64,000 nucleotides of DNA from Spongilla lacustris (GCA_949361645.1 OX442428.1:7786964-7850963); one strand, 5' to 3'. Shown: positions 11,401 through 23,468, numbered from the stretch's first letter. A program made the numbers and translations. The notes: generated from the letters alone by a model not told the origin.

Positions 11401-12459
11401 GCTGTCATTTTACTACTTTGGAGTGGGTATGACAGCTGGTGCAGCAGCTAAGGCTGCAGAGGAAGCTATTAAATTAAGCATACAGCCAACAACCAGAAAT
11501 GTATTGAGTTGGAATGGTCTTGTGTCTCTTGCTGTGGAGTCATATGGCGCTTGGGGCAGAAAAGCCCAGGAGTGCTTCACACATTGAGCAGCAAGTCCAA
11601 GACAACATCCAATCTTTTAACCTGGCTCTGATCATTTCAAAATCAACTTGTGATAATTTTAATTGTAATTATATAAGGTATTTCGTGTATTATGCATAAC
11701 TTGATTATGTTCACAACCCAATGAGCACAGTCACAATATCATAAATTAATCCTGTTCAAAAAAGTTCTAGTGCACTCTAGTTCTGATGTCAGTTTACTCT
11801 TCTTCCCATTTACTATCCCCAGTTTCTTTTTCCCTTGCAGAAATTAAGTTTTTTGTGGGTGCTAAACTACATGCACCACCTCAGTTGCATCTCAGTTTAA
11901 ATCCTAAATGATTCTAGAAGAGCGAGTAGCTGTATAATCAATACGTAAGCTACAATTTTCAAGCTATCTCTGGACTTGCATTTGAATTTTAAAAGATAAT
12001 GATAAGACATAATTGTGAAACTGCACATGCCTCTCCTGCCAAATTAATTCACTCTAAGGAAAAATGTAATTTAATGAATACTGCAACAGTATGAACACAT
12101 GATCAATATATTCCTTGCAATGTTGATTGGGATAAGCAGGTAGTGAAACATTGCAAGGAATGTATGTATGGTTCTAGCCAACTGCAGATGTGTTCTGGTG
12201 TCAGTTCATTCTTCCAATGTACCATTCCCAGTTTTATTGTTTGTCCCTTGCAGAAATACAGCTTTTTGTTCACCTATTACTAAACCACCACCTTAGCTAC
12301 ATCTTTGTTTAAATCCTCTTTTAATGATTCTAGAAGCAAGAGTAACTGTAGAAGCTATATATAAGCTATAAATGTTTCAAGCTATGACCAACCTGGCTCT
12401 TCATTTAATGCATTACAATTTTATTTTATAATTGTGAAAAACTCAAAGATAGGTCTATA
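8462..12459 (+). repeat. Left arm of the giant inverted repeat
   Basis: This arm is the reverse complement of about 13351-17045. The outer 200 bp differ at about one position by eye, while the interior has several indels. The outer tip is GTATGGGATGTAATTCGTGCC. Similarity stops abruptly outside it (left flank gcctg, right flank tctttg) with no clear target duplication. Two related exon-like stretches lie between splice-like sites: 8880-8922 (LLSDDNRSVD) and 9340-9390 (LLGDEHRTID). A third segment near 10980 ends MEHFLLSVQYSVQELFAN and a stop. All three recur in the other arm, but I could not assemble an open gene. Confidence 0.85.
11380..11590 (+). mobile_element. Fragment of a retroelement reverse-transcriptase C-terminus
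   Basis: A short frame reads MTAGAAAKAAEEAIKL, then LAVESYGAWGRKAQ and a stop. It resembles the C-terminal part of RT-like ORFs common in sponge and cnidarian genomes (family recognised from memory). A second fragment of the same family lies at 33.48-33.85 kb. In the right arm this stretch is further eroded by an internal deletion. Confidence 0.4.
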
Positions 12460-12545
12460 TGATTCCCATGCCTTGTCTTCAAATTAGCCCACTGTAGGGA
12501 AAGTGTACTTTAATGAATGCCACAATAGGGTTAACACATGATCCA
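11790..12545. repeat. Diverged tandem duplication inside the left arm
   Basis: Two direct copies of about 370 bp (about 11790-12110 and 12190-12545) share the order CCCTTGCAGAAAT, ATGATTCTAGAAG, ATAATTGTGAAAA, then TTAATGAAT. The right arm has both copies, so this duplication predates the inversion. The right arm breaks off within the inner copy. Between the copies an inverted pair CCTTGCAATG/CATTGCAAGG forms a short hairpin, kept in both arms. Confidence 0.65.
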
Positions 12546-13350
12546 GCAAGATTAATGAACCCATTTCCTTACAACACACATGATGTCACGTTGTGACATG
12601 GTCATTGAAAGAACAAATTCGCCTGAAACATTTAAATATTTTTGCCCAAAACATCTTACATATATATTTATAATTGGCTACATGTACATGTATACATGCG
12701 TTGAAGATTTAGTACTGTGTTATCTTCTTTTTCATGTTTGCCCATAAAATAACATTTAGTGCTTTGCATAGTGTAAATATGCAAGATTTGTCAATTCTGC
12801 TAGTTGTTTATCATGCTAGTAATGTGTTTGCATATGTAGATGTCAGTATGGGAAATATTAACTCAACCTGTATGTACACAAATATGCATTGCTAAATTAT
12901 TCTAGGCTCAATATATCCTCGTTGCTGCATTGATAGCATACTTTTAATATCTATGCCTAGTCAGGTCTAAAATATGTCATGGCAATCATGCAGCTTAGAT
13001 GCAGTGTGTATATATATGCACCTGTATGTTTGTTTACAACAATTGATAGAATCAAATGATATTGTTAACAACGCTTCATTACTAACATCCAAATATTAAG
13101 TCTATCAGTGAGAATACCTAAATGCATAGAACCAGGTATAACAGTCAAGTTAACCAAAAAAAAAAAAGAATACTTTATTTTTCGCTACTTGTATATCATA
13201 TTGCTATGCATGCATGTGGCATGTTTACACTTTGCACCATTTGAAAAACATTTTATGGGCACACACACAAAAAAAAAAGAAATCAGGCAACAACTAGAAC
13301 ATCCTAAATGACTAAATCTTCAACAATCCATATAGTCAATTAGCTAAACA
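12460..13350. other. Spacer of the giant inverted repeat
   Basis: About 0.89 kb of AT-rich sequence between the arms. The only ORF (13108-13311) is short and shows no recognisable domain. A- and T-rich runs occur near 13157 and 13270. I see no gene here. Confidence 0.6.
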
Positions 13351-14709
13351 TAAATATAGACCTAACTTTTCACAATTATAAATAAAATTATAATACATTA
13401 AATGATGACCAGGTTGGTCATAGCTTGAAACATTTATAGTTATTCTTGCTTCTAGAATCATTAAAAGAGGATAAAAACAAAGCTGTACGTAACTGCATGA
13501 GGTGGTGGTTTAGTAATAGGTGAACAAAAAGCTGTATTTCTGCAAGGGACAAACAATAAAACTGGGAATGGTACATTGGAAGAATGAACTGACACCCGAC
13601 AACATCTGCAGTTGGCTAGAACCATACATACATTCCTTGCAATGTTTCACTACCTGCTTATTCCAATCAGCATTGCAAGGAATGTATTAATTTTACTTGA
13701 TCATGTGTTCACACTGTTGCAGTATTCATTAAATTACATTTTTCCTTAGAATGAGTTAATTTGGCAGGAGAGGCATGTGAAGTTTCAAAATTATGTCTTA
13801 TCATTATCTTTTAAAATTCAAATGCAAGTCCAGAGATAGCTTGAAAATTGTAGCTTACGTATTGATTATACAGCTACTCGCTCTTCTAGAATCATTTAGG
13901 ATTTAAATTGAGATGCAACTGAGGTGGTGCATGTAGTTTAGCACCCACAAAAAACTTAATTTCTGCAAGGGAAAAAGAAACTGGGGATAGTAGATGGGAA
14001 GAAGAGTAAACTGACATCAGAACTAGAGTGCACTAGAACTTTTTTGAACAGGATTAATTTATGATATTGTGACTGTGCTCATTGGGTTGTGAACATAATC
14101 ATTTAATCTTTTATAATCATTACTATTGCAATTAAAATTAAACTACCAACTAACTCAATACACTTCTGGTTGTTGGTTGTATGCTTAATTTAATAGCTTC
14201 CTCTGCAGCCTTAGCTGCTGCACCAGCTGTCATACCCACTCCATTAAAAATCTTGCATAAAGTAGTAAAATGACAGCCAGGTTTTTTACTGCAGTCCCAG
14301 TAGAAAAACTATGTCGTCCAGCCAGCCTCAACTTGAACATGTATGTGGGCCCGATTGAATGACTCCAGTAGAATGTCTCATAGCTTGTTGTGCCTGAGAA
14401 CAGCATCACCACCACTTTGCAGGTCACCACATGAAAATAATATCAAATTTTACTGTATCTTAAATATCTCTCTACTCTACATGGTGGTGGAAATATCAAT
14501 GATACTGCTTCTCTCCACTTAATCGGAATTGGCTGGATTCATGCACGTAGCAACGTAGCAACGCTTTAAAACATCCCACAATTTGCATTAAAAAAAACCG
14601 TTCCATATATTGGATTATACAGACTAGTCAGTTTGCAAAGAGCTCTTGTACAGAATATTGAACACTAAGCAGGAAGTGTTCCATTGAAGTTGGTGTAACT
14701 GTTGGTGGT

Positions 14710-14748
<39 letters not shown>

Positions 14749-17045
14749 GGAAGATTTAAGAGAGGGAGAGAGAGAAAAAATTGAGTGTAAGGATTGATGC
14801 AACACACCACATACGCTCACACTCATGCAAACACACACAGAGACACGTAACCAGTCCACAAAAGAGCACACCTCTGTGACTCTGCCCCATCACCAAAGGG
14901 ACACCTCACAATATTTTACTTCTTTAATCTTCAAATATCCTAGATCTACGTGTAGGACAAAAGTTCTACACCTACATGTACATGTAGGACATTGTTATAT
15001 AATTAAATGTATACTGCTCTGTGGGTAACTTTAGTTTCAGCCAAATTGCTGAGATGTGCTTGGCTATCCATATCTAGAAATTAATAAATGCATGGATACA
15101 AGATACAATAAGATATTAATTATAGATACATTACACAAATTGGTATATAGGATATGAATATTGTGTGTTGCAAGTATTATGATTACTTAGAAATGAAATC
15201 CTAAAACATCCACTCTTTCAGCCTAAAAAAACCTTCAAGTTGGTCATGTATCATTTTACCTTAAAGGGCAAAATCATAACATGGTAATGTCATTGAAATA
15301 TGTGGACACAGATCAATTTAAAAAAAACCGAATTTTAATAACATCAAGGAATTTTAGCATGTTAAATCAAAAAGCACAAGAGAATATGAAAGTACAGCTC
15401 CAATAACCAGCTTTCAGAAATCTTCACGTGATGAATAATTTTATTCTTAATATATGGATAGATGTATGCTATTCAAGGTGCAATAATACTATGTGGGAAT
15501 ATCTATTTGGGTTTGGTCACACCCCCTCCCCCATCCTTTCAAAGTATTCTTCAAAATCTTACTTGGCCTAGTTCTATTAATTGTGCTGCGTTCACTCTCA
15601 GTTATTTTAATTTTAATTCAGCGTCCAACCTATTCTGGTTGTCCCAATATGTTTAATACAAAGATCAAAGTGCATTGGGTCATGATTGATTTACCACTGT
15701 AGCTGTGCATGCCCCCCCCCCCCCCCCCCCCCCCCCCCCACCCCAAGTGCTTTAAAGTACAACATTACTTGATGTAGAATTCTTTTTGGACCAGTATGAT
15801 AATAATGAGCATTTAATGTACATCATAGAATATTAGAGTGGGAGAATTAATTAAACAGAACAACTGGTTGTACAACAAATCATTCATCATATGCTGAACC
15901 TTATAGTGTGGAGGCTAAAATTGTAACTGTTGATCACTATTAATAACCTGTCCCAAAATACCACTTTTTTGGGCAGGACAATTATTCAGCACATACAACC
16001 TAAATCAGATATCTGTGGTCCTGTTAATACCCTGCATAACATTTTGAATCATGGACACAGTTACATTCCTTCATCTAACTAGTGCAAGCTAGTAGAATTA
16101 ACATACACGAGAGTTGAAGTTGAAAATTGACGGTCCGGTGCTCATCACCCAGCAGGTCTGGAAAGAACATAGAGGACCATAAGCACACACACACGCTCAC
16201 ACACTGACACACCCAATCATGCACATGTATACATACGTGCGTGCATACACATGCAAGTAGGCCTATATGTATACGCGCAAACATCCCCAAGAATGTCAGC
16301 TTACTATGGTAGACGTGTATCAGGCCCACAGATGATGATCAAAGCCCCAGTCCCCATCTAAATACTCCACCCCTCATTTCCTTTCCACACCCCCAATGTT
16401 GTGAAAAGAAAACTACACAGAACAGCAAGGTACACATGTAAAAGTACCGCGTGTCTGGGCACAACACACACCAAAAACACAAAGCTACGGTCCTCCGTAT
16501 TTATTCCCGTAAAGTAAGTTAATTACATTGGAAAAGTAAGTCCTTTATTTGCTAAAACGCCCACGAACACTACCTACGACTTATCAAAACGTACGTGAGA
16601 GTTAGAGTCGACAGACCGGTTGTCATCACTCAGGAGATCTGGAAAGAACATAAAATATTAGCTAGTGATAACTACAGCATGCACGCGTGTTAGCATACAC
16701 AGGCAGCTTCAGAATGACATGCAATTACACCGTCATTCTAAACGTTAGCCTCACCTCCAGCGTCCTTGAGCTATACTAAAAGATAAAACCTTTCCTGGAA
16801 GACAAGTCCAAAGCGTGGCCATGTGTTAAGTAAATACGAGAAATACATCGAAAGTGGAACGTCTTATTATAAAAAGAAAGCAGAGAAATTTTGAAATGAC
16901 AGTGGCGAGTTTTGGCACGATTGACACATGTGACCGGTATGGGGACCCGAAACCATCAATCGGGTCCCCAGGCTGTGCAATTTTGGGTATGGTGTGCGTC
17001 GTAAACCGCGTGTGGTGTAGTTTTGGCACGAATTACATCCCATAC
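13351..17045 (-). repeat. Right arm of the giant inverted repeat
   Basis: This arm runs antiparallel to 8462-12459. It is about 300 bp shorter, mainly through deletions such as the loss of the retroelement stretch around 14130-14160. Homopolymers differ strongly: a G run at 14710-14747 against about 18 C in the left arm, and a C run at 15712-15739 against about 12 G. These arm-specific changes show that the arms have accumulated differences and are not one read folded back exactly. Confidence 0.85.
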
Positions 17046-17344
17046 TCTTTGTGGCTTCTTCCACATGGGTGCTTACAAGGTCGTTCAATGATACCTTTTC
17101 GGTAATCGCGCTGGTCTCTTATTAGGAGCTCGAGGCAGACTATTACAAAGCACGTGAATTGAAGAGTGCGCCCGCCCCGTCGGAGAACAAAGTGGCCCGC
17201 CGTGGAACAAAAGAAATTTCTAGCACGTGCGCTATAGTGTTGTATACGTATACATTATTTTAATACGGCCCAGCAAAAGAAATAAATTTGCGCCTGAGGA
17301 CTCCACTGCATTCTGATTGGTCTGATCGGCATACCTACTTGTTC

Positions 17345-17920
17345 ATGGATCCGGCTGCAGCAGATGAAAGTGAAGGTGATGTGTAACATGTGTTATCGTA
17401 CGTAATTTAGTACCTGGACTATCGGCGCAACAATAGTGTTACCAATACGTTGTCATAATTTATCACATTTATAATATTCTTGCATGGCTTCCAGTTCATT
17501 TTTGTCATTATCTCTTCACACATAAGTACAATATTTTGTAGCAATTATAATAATGTCTTCATTGATCTTGGGAACCTTTTTATATTGTGTATACCTTTGC
17601 TTTATACAACTCAACTTACGTGTAGGTGCATGGTGTGCCTGTTCGAAAGAGGTATCGAGAATACCTTTGGAATCACAGCATTCCTATTCTGACATATATC
17701 CAAGAGCATGAGGGTATGTTTGATACTTTTTATTTTCTCTCATGCATATTTAACTGCATGTGTATCAATGTGCATGGTATGAGCATACCCATTCATGTGC
17801 TCACACTGTAGCAAGCAAAGGTGTCCGGTGGAAGTATTACCATGACCCAAAAGTCCCTGTTCCGGGACGAACACTTCGCTGGTGGCGGAATGCTAAGACT
17901 AGTATACTTGTTTTAGTATG
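17345..17920 (+). other. Candidate exons of an unrecognised gene next to the inverted repeat
   Basis: Three exon-like segments on the plus strand: 17345-17375 (ATG, MDPAAADESE), 17626-17716 (VPVRKRYREYLWNHSIPIL, ending GAGG before gtatgt) and 17813-about 17915 (SKGVRWKYYHDPKVPVPG). Exons 2 and 3 join in phase 1 with an open frame. Exon 1 does not join exon 2 in the required phase, so an exon may be missing or the start may be wrong. CACGTG E-boxes lie upstream at 17150-17230. No family was recognised. It could be a gene truncated by the rearrangement. Confidence 0.35.
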
Positions 17921-18024
17921 TAACATTGATTATGCATGCAAATGTGGATGCAAGTGGTTTATTATTATTAAAATGTTGGATAATATACCGAGCTATCTTA
18001 TTATATATTTAACATCTCAGTTGA

Positions 18025-18215
18025 CATCATAGATTGCATCTTGACATCTTGGCTACTTGACTATATCTTGCCATCTTGGCCTACTCATCTTGGTTTGTAT
18101 CTTGCCATCTTGGGTTGCGGCTTGGCATCTTGGCTATCCTGAGTTACACCTTGGTATCTTGGGTTGCATCTTGGGTAAATCTTGCAATCTTGGCCAGGAT
18201 CCTGGCCAAGATACG
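18025..18215. repeat. CATCTTGG repeat cluster
   Basis: Degenerate repeats of CATCTTGGCTA and CATCTTGGGTTGC, ending with CTTGGCCAGGATC. They resemble the 6.5-6.8 kb cluster beyond the other end of the giant inverted repeat. Confidence 0.65.
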
Positions 18216-18232
18216 TAAGAATTTTTCACTGG

Positions 18233-18400
18233 GTGGACTATCGCCAGGGGACCCCCCCCCCCCCCCCCTCGTATTTGTATTTGGACTATCGCAAAAGGGA
18301 CCCCCCCCCCCCCCTTCCCCCGCTCGCATTTCGACTGGGGGCCCACTGAAGCTAGTTGCCCAGGGCCCACGACAGTCTAAATCCGGCCCTGACCCTCACA
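18233..18400. repeat. Dispersed repeat with GTATTTGTATTTGG core
   Basis: Two copies of an ACTATCGC..GGGACCCCC segment, then GGGCCCACTGAAGCTAG and GGGCCCACGACAGTC. The first part recurs at 6446. It may be a SINE-like or MITE-like fragment; no terminal structure was resolved. Confidence 0.45.
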
Positions 18401-18427
18401 CCCTCCACCCCATCCCCTGCACCCTCA

Positions 18428-19210
18428 CAAGGTAGGTGAGGGGGGCAGCAGGGAGGTAGGTGAGGGGGGCAGTAGGGAGGTAGGTGAGGGGGGCAGCAGG
18501 GAGGTAGGTGAGGGGGGCAGCAGGGAGGTAGGTGAGGGGGCAGCAGGGAGGTAGGTGAGGGGGCAGCAGGGAGGTAGGTGGGGGGCAGCAGGGAGGTATG
18601 TGAGGGGGGCAGCAGGGAGGTAGGTGAGGGGGCAGTAGGGAGGTAGGTGAGGGGGGCAATAGGGAGGTAGGTGAGGGGGGCAGTAGGGAGGTAGGTGAGG
18701 GGGCAGTAGGGAGGTAGGTGAGGGGGCAGCAGGGAGGTAGGTGAGGGGGCAGTAGGGAGGTAGGTGAGGGGGCAGCAGGGAGGTAGGTGAGGGGGCAGCA
18801 GGGAGGTAGGTGAGGGGGGCAGCAGGGAAGTAGGTGAGGGGGCAGTAGGGAGGTAGGTGAGGGGGGGCAGCAGGGAGGTAGGTGAGGGGGCAGCAGGGAG
18901 GTAGGTGAGGGGGCAGCAGGGAGGTAGGTGAGGGGGCAGTAGGGAGGTAGGTGAGGGGGGCAGCAGGTGAGGGGGCAGCAGGGCAGCAGGTGAGGGGGCA
19001 GCAGGGAGGTAGGTGAGGGGGGCAGCAGGGAGGTAGGTGAGGGGGGCAGTAGGGAGGTAGGTGAGGGGGGCAGCAGGGAGGTAGGTGAGGGGGGCAATAG
19101 GGAGGTAGGTGAGGGGGCAGCAGGGAAGTAGGTGAGGGGGCAGCAGGGAAGTAGGTGAGGGGGCAGCAGGGAAGTAGGTGAGGGGGGCAGCAGGGAGGTA
19201 GGTGAGGGTT
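18428..19210. repeat. Minisatellite, 23-24 bp unit
   Basis: About 33 copies of GGTAGGTGAGGGGGCAGCA followed by GGGA, varying by a single G and by CAGCA/CAGTA/CAATA. Long proline-rich ORFs on the minus strand are read-through of the repeat, not genes. Confidence 0.9.
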
Positions 19211-19671
19211 CAGCACAGGCTATACATGTACACAAGGTTGTTGGTATTTTGTTATATGTTTAGCTGGACGTTGCCATTTTGCCATTGAGACCCACATATA
19301 CTCAAGATTGCTGGTGCACTGGTTTAGAGTATGTGCATGAGACAACATAGGCCATCCCATAGAGCCCTGCAGGTGCCCAGGCTGAGGCACCCACGGGATG
19401 GGTCTAACCCAAGTGGGCGTGTACATGCAGGTGTGTAATAATCATATCCTGTTTGCTGGTTGGTGTTTCTTGTTCTGAAATTCTGATTTCCTATGATATC
19501 CAAGGTGTGTGGATGAATGCATCTGTGGCCTCAATGTGGGCACAACAGGACAACCTTAAAGTACCCTGACTTATACTGAGGTGTCCATATTTCAACATAG
19601 GTTTTAAAAAAAAATGAATTCATGAGAACAAAATAATTTGACACAGCCTCTATACATGTTCATGAATATTA
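19211..19671. other. Stretch without a recognised gene
   Basis: Unique-looking sequence between the minisatellite and the last exon of gene B. It should contain the 3' UTR of gene B (minus strand), but no canonical AATAAA was found on that strand. Confidence 0.5.
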
Positions 19672-22600
19672 CTAAGGAATTTCTTCATATGTATTTTCAA
19701 GTGCCCGATGTAGACTATCTAATCCTCTACATCTGATGCTGGGATGGTCTGATTGGACAGCACTCGAGCCTCCTTGGAGCTGCCACGGTTCATCCTCTGT
19801 AAGGAAATTATTTTCAAAATACACTTGTTTCTTTGCTGTGATGTCGGTCAGACCACCTTCCAGGTATCGTGCCTGCCAGCAGTACTCCTCCAGCAGTAAG
19901 ACCTTGGGCTCAGAGGCAGCACAATCACCATCATGACATACACCATCATGACATACACCAGATGGTGCTGGACCACCTGATGCATTATTGCAAGGCTTGC
20001 GCTTGTGCCTGAGGTGGCATGTGTAGGCAGTGAAGACAAAGACCACACAGACCAGCAGGAGCACCACAGCTATGAGAGCCACCACCACTGCTGACATCTG
20101 GGGCTGCTGCTTGATGAGAGAGAGCAAGGAACAGGAGGAGGAGGAGGGTGAGGATCCTGTTGGCAGGAGAATCATTATCTGCTAATTGTACATGCACAAG
20201 CTGTTGGTCTGGTGATGTGTGTTAGTAATGGACAACACATGTATTTAGGCACATTTCATCTGTTTCTATAGCAGCAGAAGTAACTAGGCAACCAATGATG
20301 TAACCCTCCCTCTCCCCTGGTATGGGGTAGTCCTGCCCACATATGCCTGAGCATTAGGGTGCTCGTGAATACACTAGGCAACATGTGGTGTTTGCAACTC
20401 AAATAAAAGATTCATTTGCTGACCATATTCATTTGAGTGCACGCAACATGTCACCTAGTATATATGTGTGATCCAAACCCCCTCCCCCCCCCCCCCTTGT
20501 AAGTGGAGCTATGAATGTTAAGCTATACAAATCTCCAAAGTCATTATAATAATTTTGATAGTTATGACTAGGTTTATGAATCAAAGAAACTGTTGGTGTA
20601 CCTAGAACTTGCAGCAATATACCGTAAAGTACCACGAATAAGCTCCACCCACTCCGCCCCCACCAAAAAAATATGTCTCGTGAATCATGAACGCAGCTGC
20701 TTGCTGTTCTTTAACATCCTGTTGGAGTAACATTTCTTTCCTGAAATGTTTAAACAGGTACACGGAAGCATTAACGAGTATGAAGATACGCTCGTTTAAA
20801 CATGAGATTTTTTATTTTTTTTGGTGGGGGTGAAGGGGGGGGGGGTAGCTTATTCAGGGTACTTTACAGTAATACCAATAGTCATAGGTGGGTCATAGGT
20901 ACTTGGATACACACTTCAAAGTCCATTTCTTATTACTTCCTCTCCAGACCTTCCGCCCCAGACCTTCACTTCCTGTTCCCCCCAACTATCCCCATCCTCC
21001 TCCTCCCCAGACCTCACACTAGCACATGTTGACTGCCTCTTACCAATCGGACTGCTCTCTTGGCTGTAGGGTCCCACCTGATCCCCCACCTTAATGGCCA
21101 CTGCTACTGTGAAGTCCTTAAATGGAGGCATCTGGCCTGATGGTACCATGTACAGGGAGGGGGAGGAGTCCACTCCAGCTAATGTGATATACACTGGAGT
21201 GGTCCCTGTCTGTGTGAAGCGTACTGCCATACTCCATGGCTGGTGGATAGGCTGCTGAGTGACATTGAGGTATAGCTGTCCATCAGAGCATGTTAGGGTA
21301 CTGAGAACTGGTGTCCCTGAAAGTGAATGATAGTGATGGTGAGGGTGGTGATGATGTGATGATGGGTGGTGATAATGTGATGATGGGTGGTGATGATGGG
21401 GTGGTGATGAGGGGTGGTGATGATGTGATGATGGGTGGTGATGATAAGTGGTGATGATGGGTGGTGATGAGGGGTGGTGATGAGGGGTGGTGATGATGAG
21501 GGGTGGTGATGATGGGTGATGGGTGGGGATGATGGGTTGGAGGGTGGGGATGGAGAAGACATAAATGAGAGAAGTCAGTACCTACCAATGATGGTGTAGT
21601 AAAACATCTCCTTGACGGTAAAGCCCTTCCAGGAGAACTGACATTGGTAGACACCAGAGTCCTGCACCAGCCCACTGGTCACTGTTAGGTGGGAGGTCAT
21701 GGTTTTATTGAGGTCATCAACTGCCACTGAGGGGGTTGTGGTGACCATAAAGCGACCTGAGCCAGCAATGGGGGTCACATCCAAGCCATTGAGGTACCAG
21801 GTTACCATGGGGATACTGCTATCAAGAGCACTGCCATACTGCACCTTGCACATGAAGCTGTTGTCTGTATCTCCACCTGGCATATAGACAGCAGCATTGG
21901 TCTTCTGGTACTGGCTGACGACTTCCAGAGGAACTGAGGGTGGAAAAGAAGCATGGGGGGGCAAGCAATGGCATGGGGAAGAGAAGCACGGGGGGGGGGG
22001 GGGGGGGGGCATACGAAATAAAACATGGACAAAAAATGGTATCCTCTCGAATGAGCACTATAGAGTTTACATAGCGGGTACACTAATTTAATTAGCCTGA
22101 CCCCCCCCCCCCCCTCCCCCCTTTTCCCCCACCGGTAAAATGCACCAGCTGGTAAACAATTTGTAGATTGCTATGGGAATTGGGGAATTGTGCGCCTGGA
22201 ACTTCGCCCCCACAAAAACAAACAAACAAAACTATGGAAACACTATTAACACTCACTGTAGACGTCGAGAGTCGCGTATGTTGAAATAATCCCACCTCCC
22301 AGCGGCATTGGCAGCGTCACTGTACACTTATAAACCCCAGCGTCCGCTTTCGTCACACTCGAGATGGTCATGTTGAAGTTCGGGTAGGAGAGCGAAGGAA
22401 ATAATGTCGCGGTCTGCTGGTGATACCACTGGACATTGCCATTGTACAGTTTGGACGAAAGCGTTCCTATACTTGAGCTAAAGAGGCAGGGTAAGTTGGC
22501 CTGTTGTCCTCGTAGCACTGCCAGCGAACTGTTCGGGGCAATCTTCGGATACGCTGCGCAAAAAATTACAGCGATTCAGTAGCGCGGTAAACTATTTTAT

Positions 22601-22994
22601 ATATAAAAGCAAGTTCGCGAATCTTACCGACGACGGTAACGTTATTTGTTGAGGTGGAGCTGGTTAAGGCTGCGTTCCTACATATGTACGTACCCTCCTG
22701 CGCGGGCGACAGCTCAAACACCATGTACGTGGCGCCGCTGCCGTCCGTTTCGGTTTGGTAAAGGTTACTCACGATCGTGTAATCGTCCATTCTGAAGAAT
22801 TGCGTTCTGGTCCACCCGGCTCCGGAGTAACACGCTAGGGACACGATATTCTGATAGGACTTCGTCGATCGCTCCGCACATATGGTAACTTGGCCTGCTT
22901 GGGTACTTGGAGCGCACGGCTGGAAGGCAAGAGCAGTCTGGGAGGTGAGAAGCAGCAACAGGCAACCGCACACGACTTTCCCTAAGAGCTGCAT
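19672..22994 (-). CDS. Receptor gene B: 3 Ig domains + Fn3-like + TM with a different cytoplasmic tail
   Basis: Exons are 22628-22994, 22257-22553, 21586-21933, 21044-21316 and 19672-20156. All junctions are GT-AG and phase 1, giving 589 residues. The ectodomain (exons 1-4) is very close to genes C and A. Ig1 differs by codon insertions, for example AGQ before VTICAERS. Exon 5 is unrelated in sequence to exon 5 of C and A: a serine-rich stalk, a clean hydrophobic segment (VVVALIAVVLLLVCVVFVF), a basic stop-transfer (RHKRKPC), and a tail with EEYCW, VYFENN and, at the extreme C-terminus, NTYEEIP. YEEI is the preferred Src-family SH2 target. It is thus a recognition receptor with swapped signalling output. 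A 245-bp MITE lies in its last intron. Confidence 0.85.
20624..20868. mobile_element. MITE with GTAAAGTACC terminal inverted repeats
   Basis: The left end GTAAAGTACCACGAATAAGC pairs with the right end GCTTATTCAGGGTACTTTAC, one base mismatched. Inside, CCCCCACCAAAAAAA pairs with TTTTTTTGGTGGGGG. The middle has the partly palindromic core (ATTAACGAGTATGAAGATAC) seen also near 1.04-1.24 kb and 46.83-47.03 kb. No coding capacity. It lies in the last intron of gene B and is absent from gene A. Confidence 0.7.
21330..21545. repeat. GATGATGGGTGGT array in intron 3 of gene B
   Basis: Expanded form of the gene C array, composed of GATGATGGGTGGT, GATGAGGGGTGGT and GATGATGTGATG units. Confidence 0.75.
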
Positions 22995-23108
22995 TGCATC
23001 GTTAGTTAATCGGACTGCCGTCTGCCTCTATTTATTACTATCTATCTGATAGGGGAAAAACCCGTGTCAATGTCCACGTACATGTGTGGGTTGAAATTCA
23101 TTTTAATT

Positions 23109-23137
23109 TCGTACTTCAAGTGATCTCATGCAACGCA
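23109..23137 (-). promoter_or_regulatory. Conserved upstream block, receptor gene B
   Basis: Variant of the shared block that starts TTCGTACTTC rather than TGCGTACTTC, 115 bp from the ATG. The inverted TGCGT/ACGCA ends are therefore imperfect only here. Confidence 0.35.
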
Positions 23138-23468
23138 AATTATAACAGATGATTTCCCCCTGGACGAATAAGTAGATTCACATGCTATTGCAATGAGATT
23201 CACCACTGATGACAGCGACCTAGCGTGGGTGCGAATTTTGCAACAAATGGCGTTCCATACTTTACGTGATGTTATACTGTAAGCGATAATTACATTTGCG
23301 TCTGGGTACGAGACTAGGGAGGATGGCATGGGGAGGAGGGGCACGAATGCATGTTGAGGAAGGATATAGCATGAGAGTTGACGGAAAAGTATCATAGACT
23401 GCACAACAGTCAATTTGATGACATATTTGATTAGGGGTGTATTGGTTATAGGTCACATCTTATTGGCT

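Noticed and set aside
8462..17045. Interpretation as a plain assembly foldback artefact
   Set aside because: Arms carry different indels and homopolymer lengths and end abruptly in unrelated flanks, with a unique spacer. It is not fully excluded, hence listed for checking.
18396..19235. Long proline/serine/threonine-rich ORFs on the minus strand
   Set aside because: They are read-through of a 23-24 bp minisatellite; overlapping minus-strand frames are open at once and there is no start context or domain.
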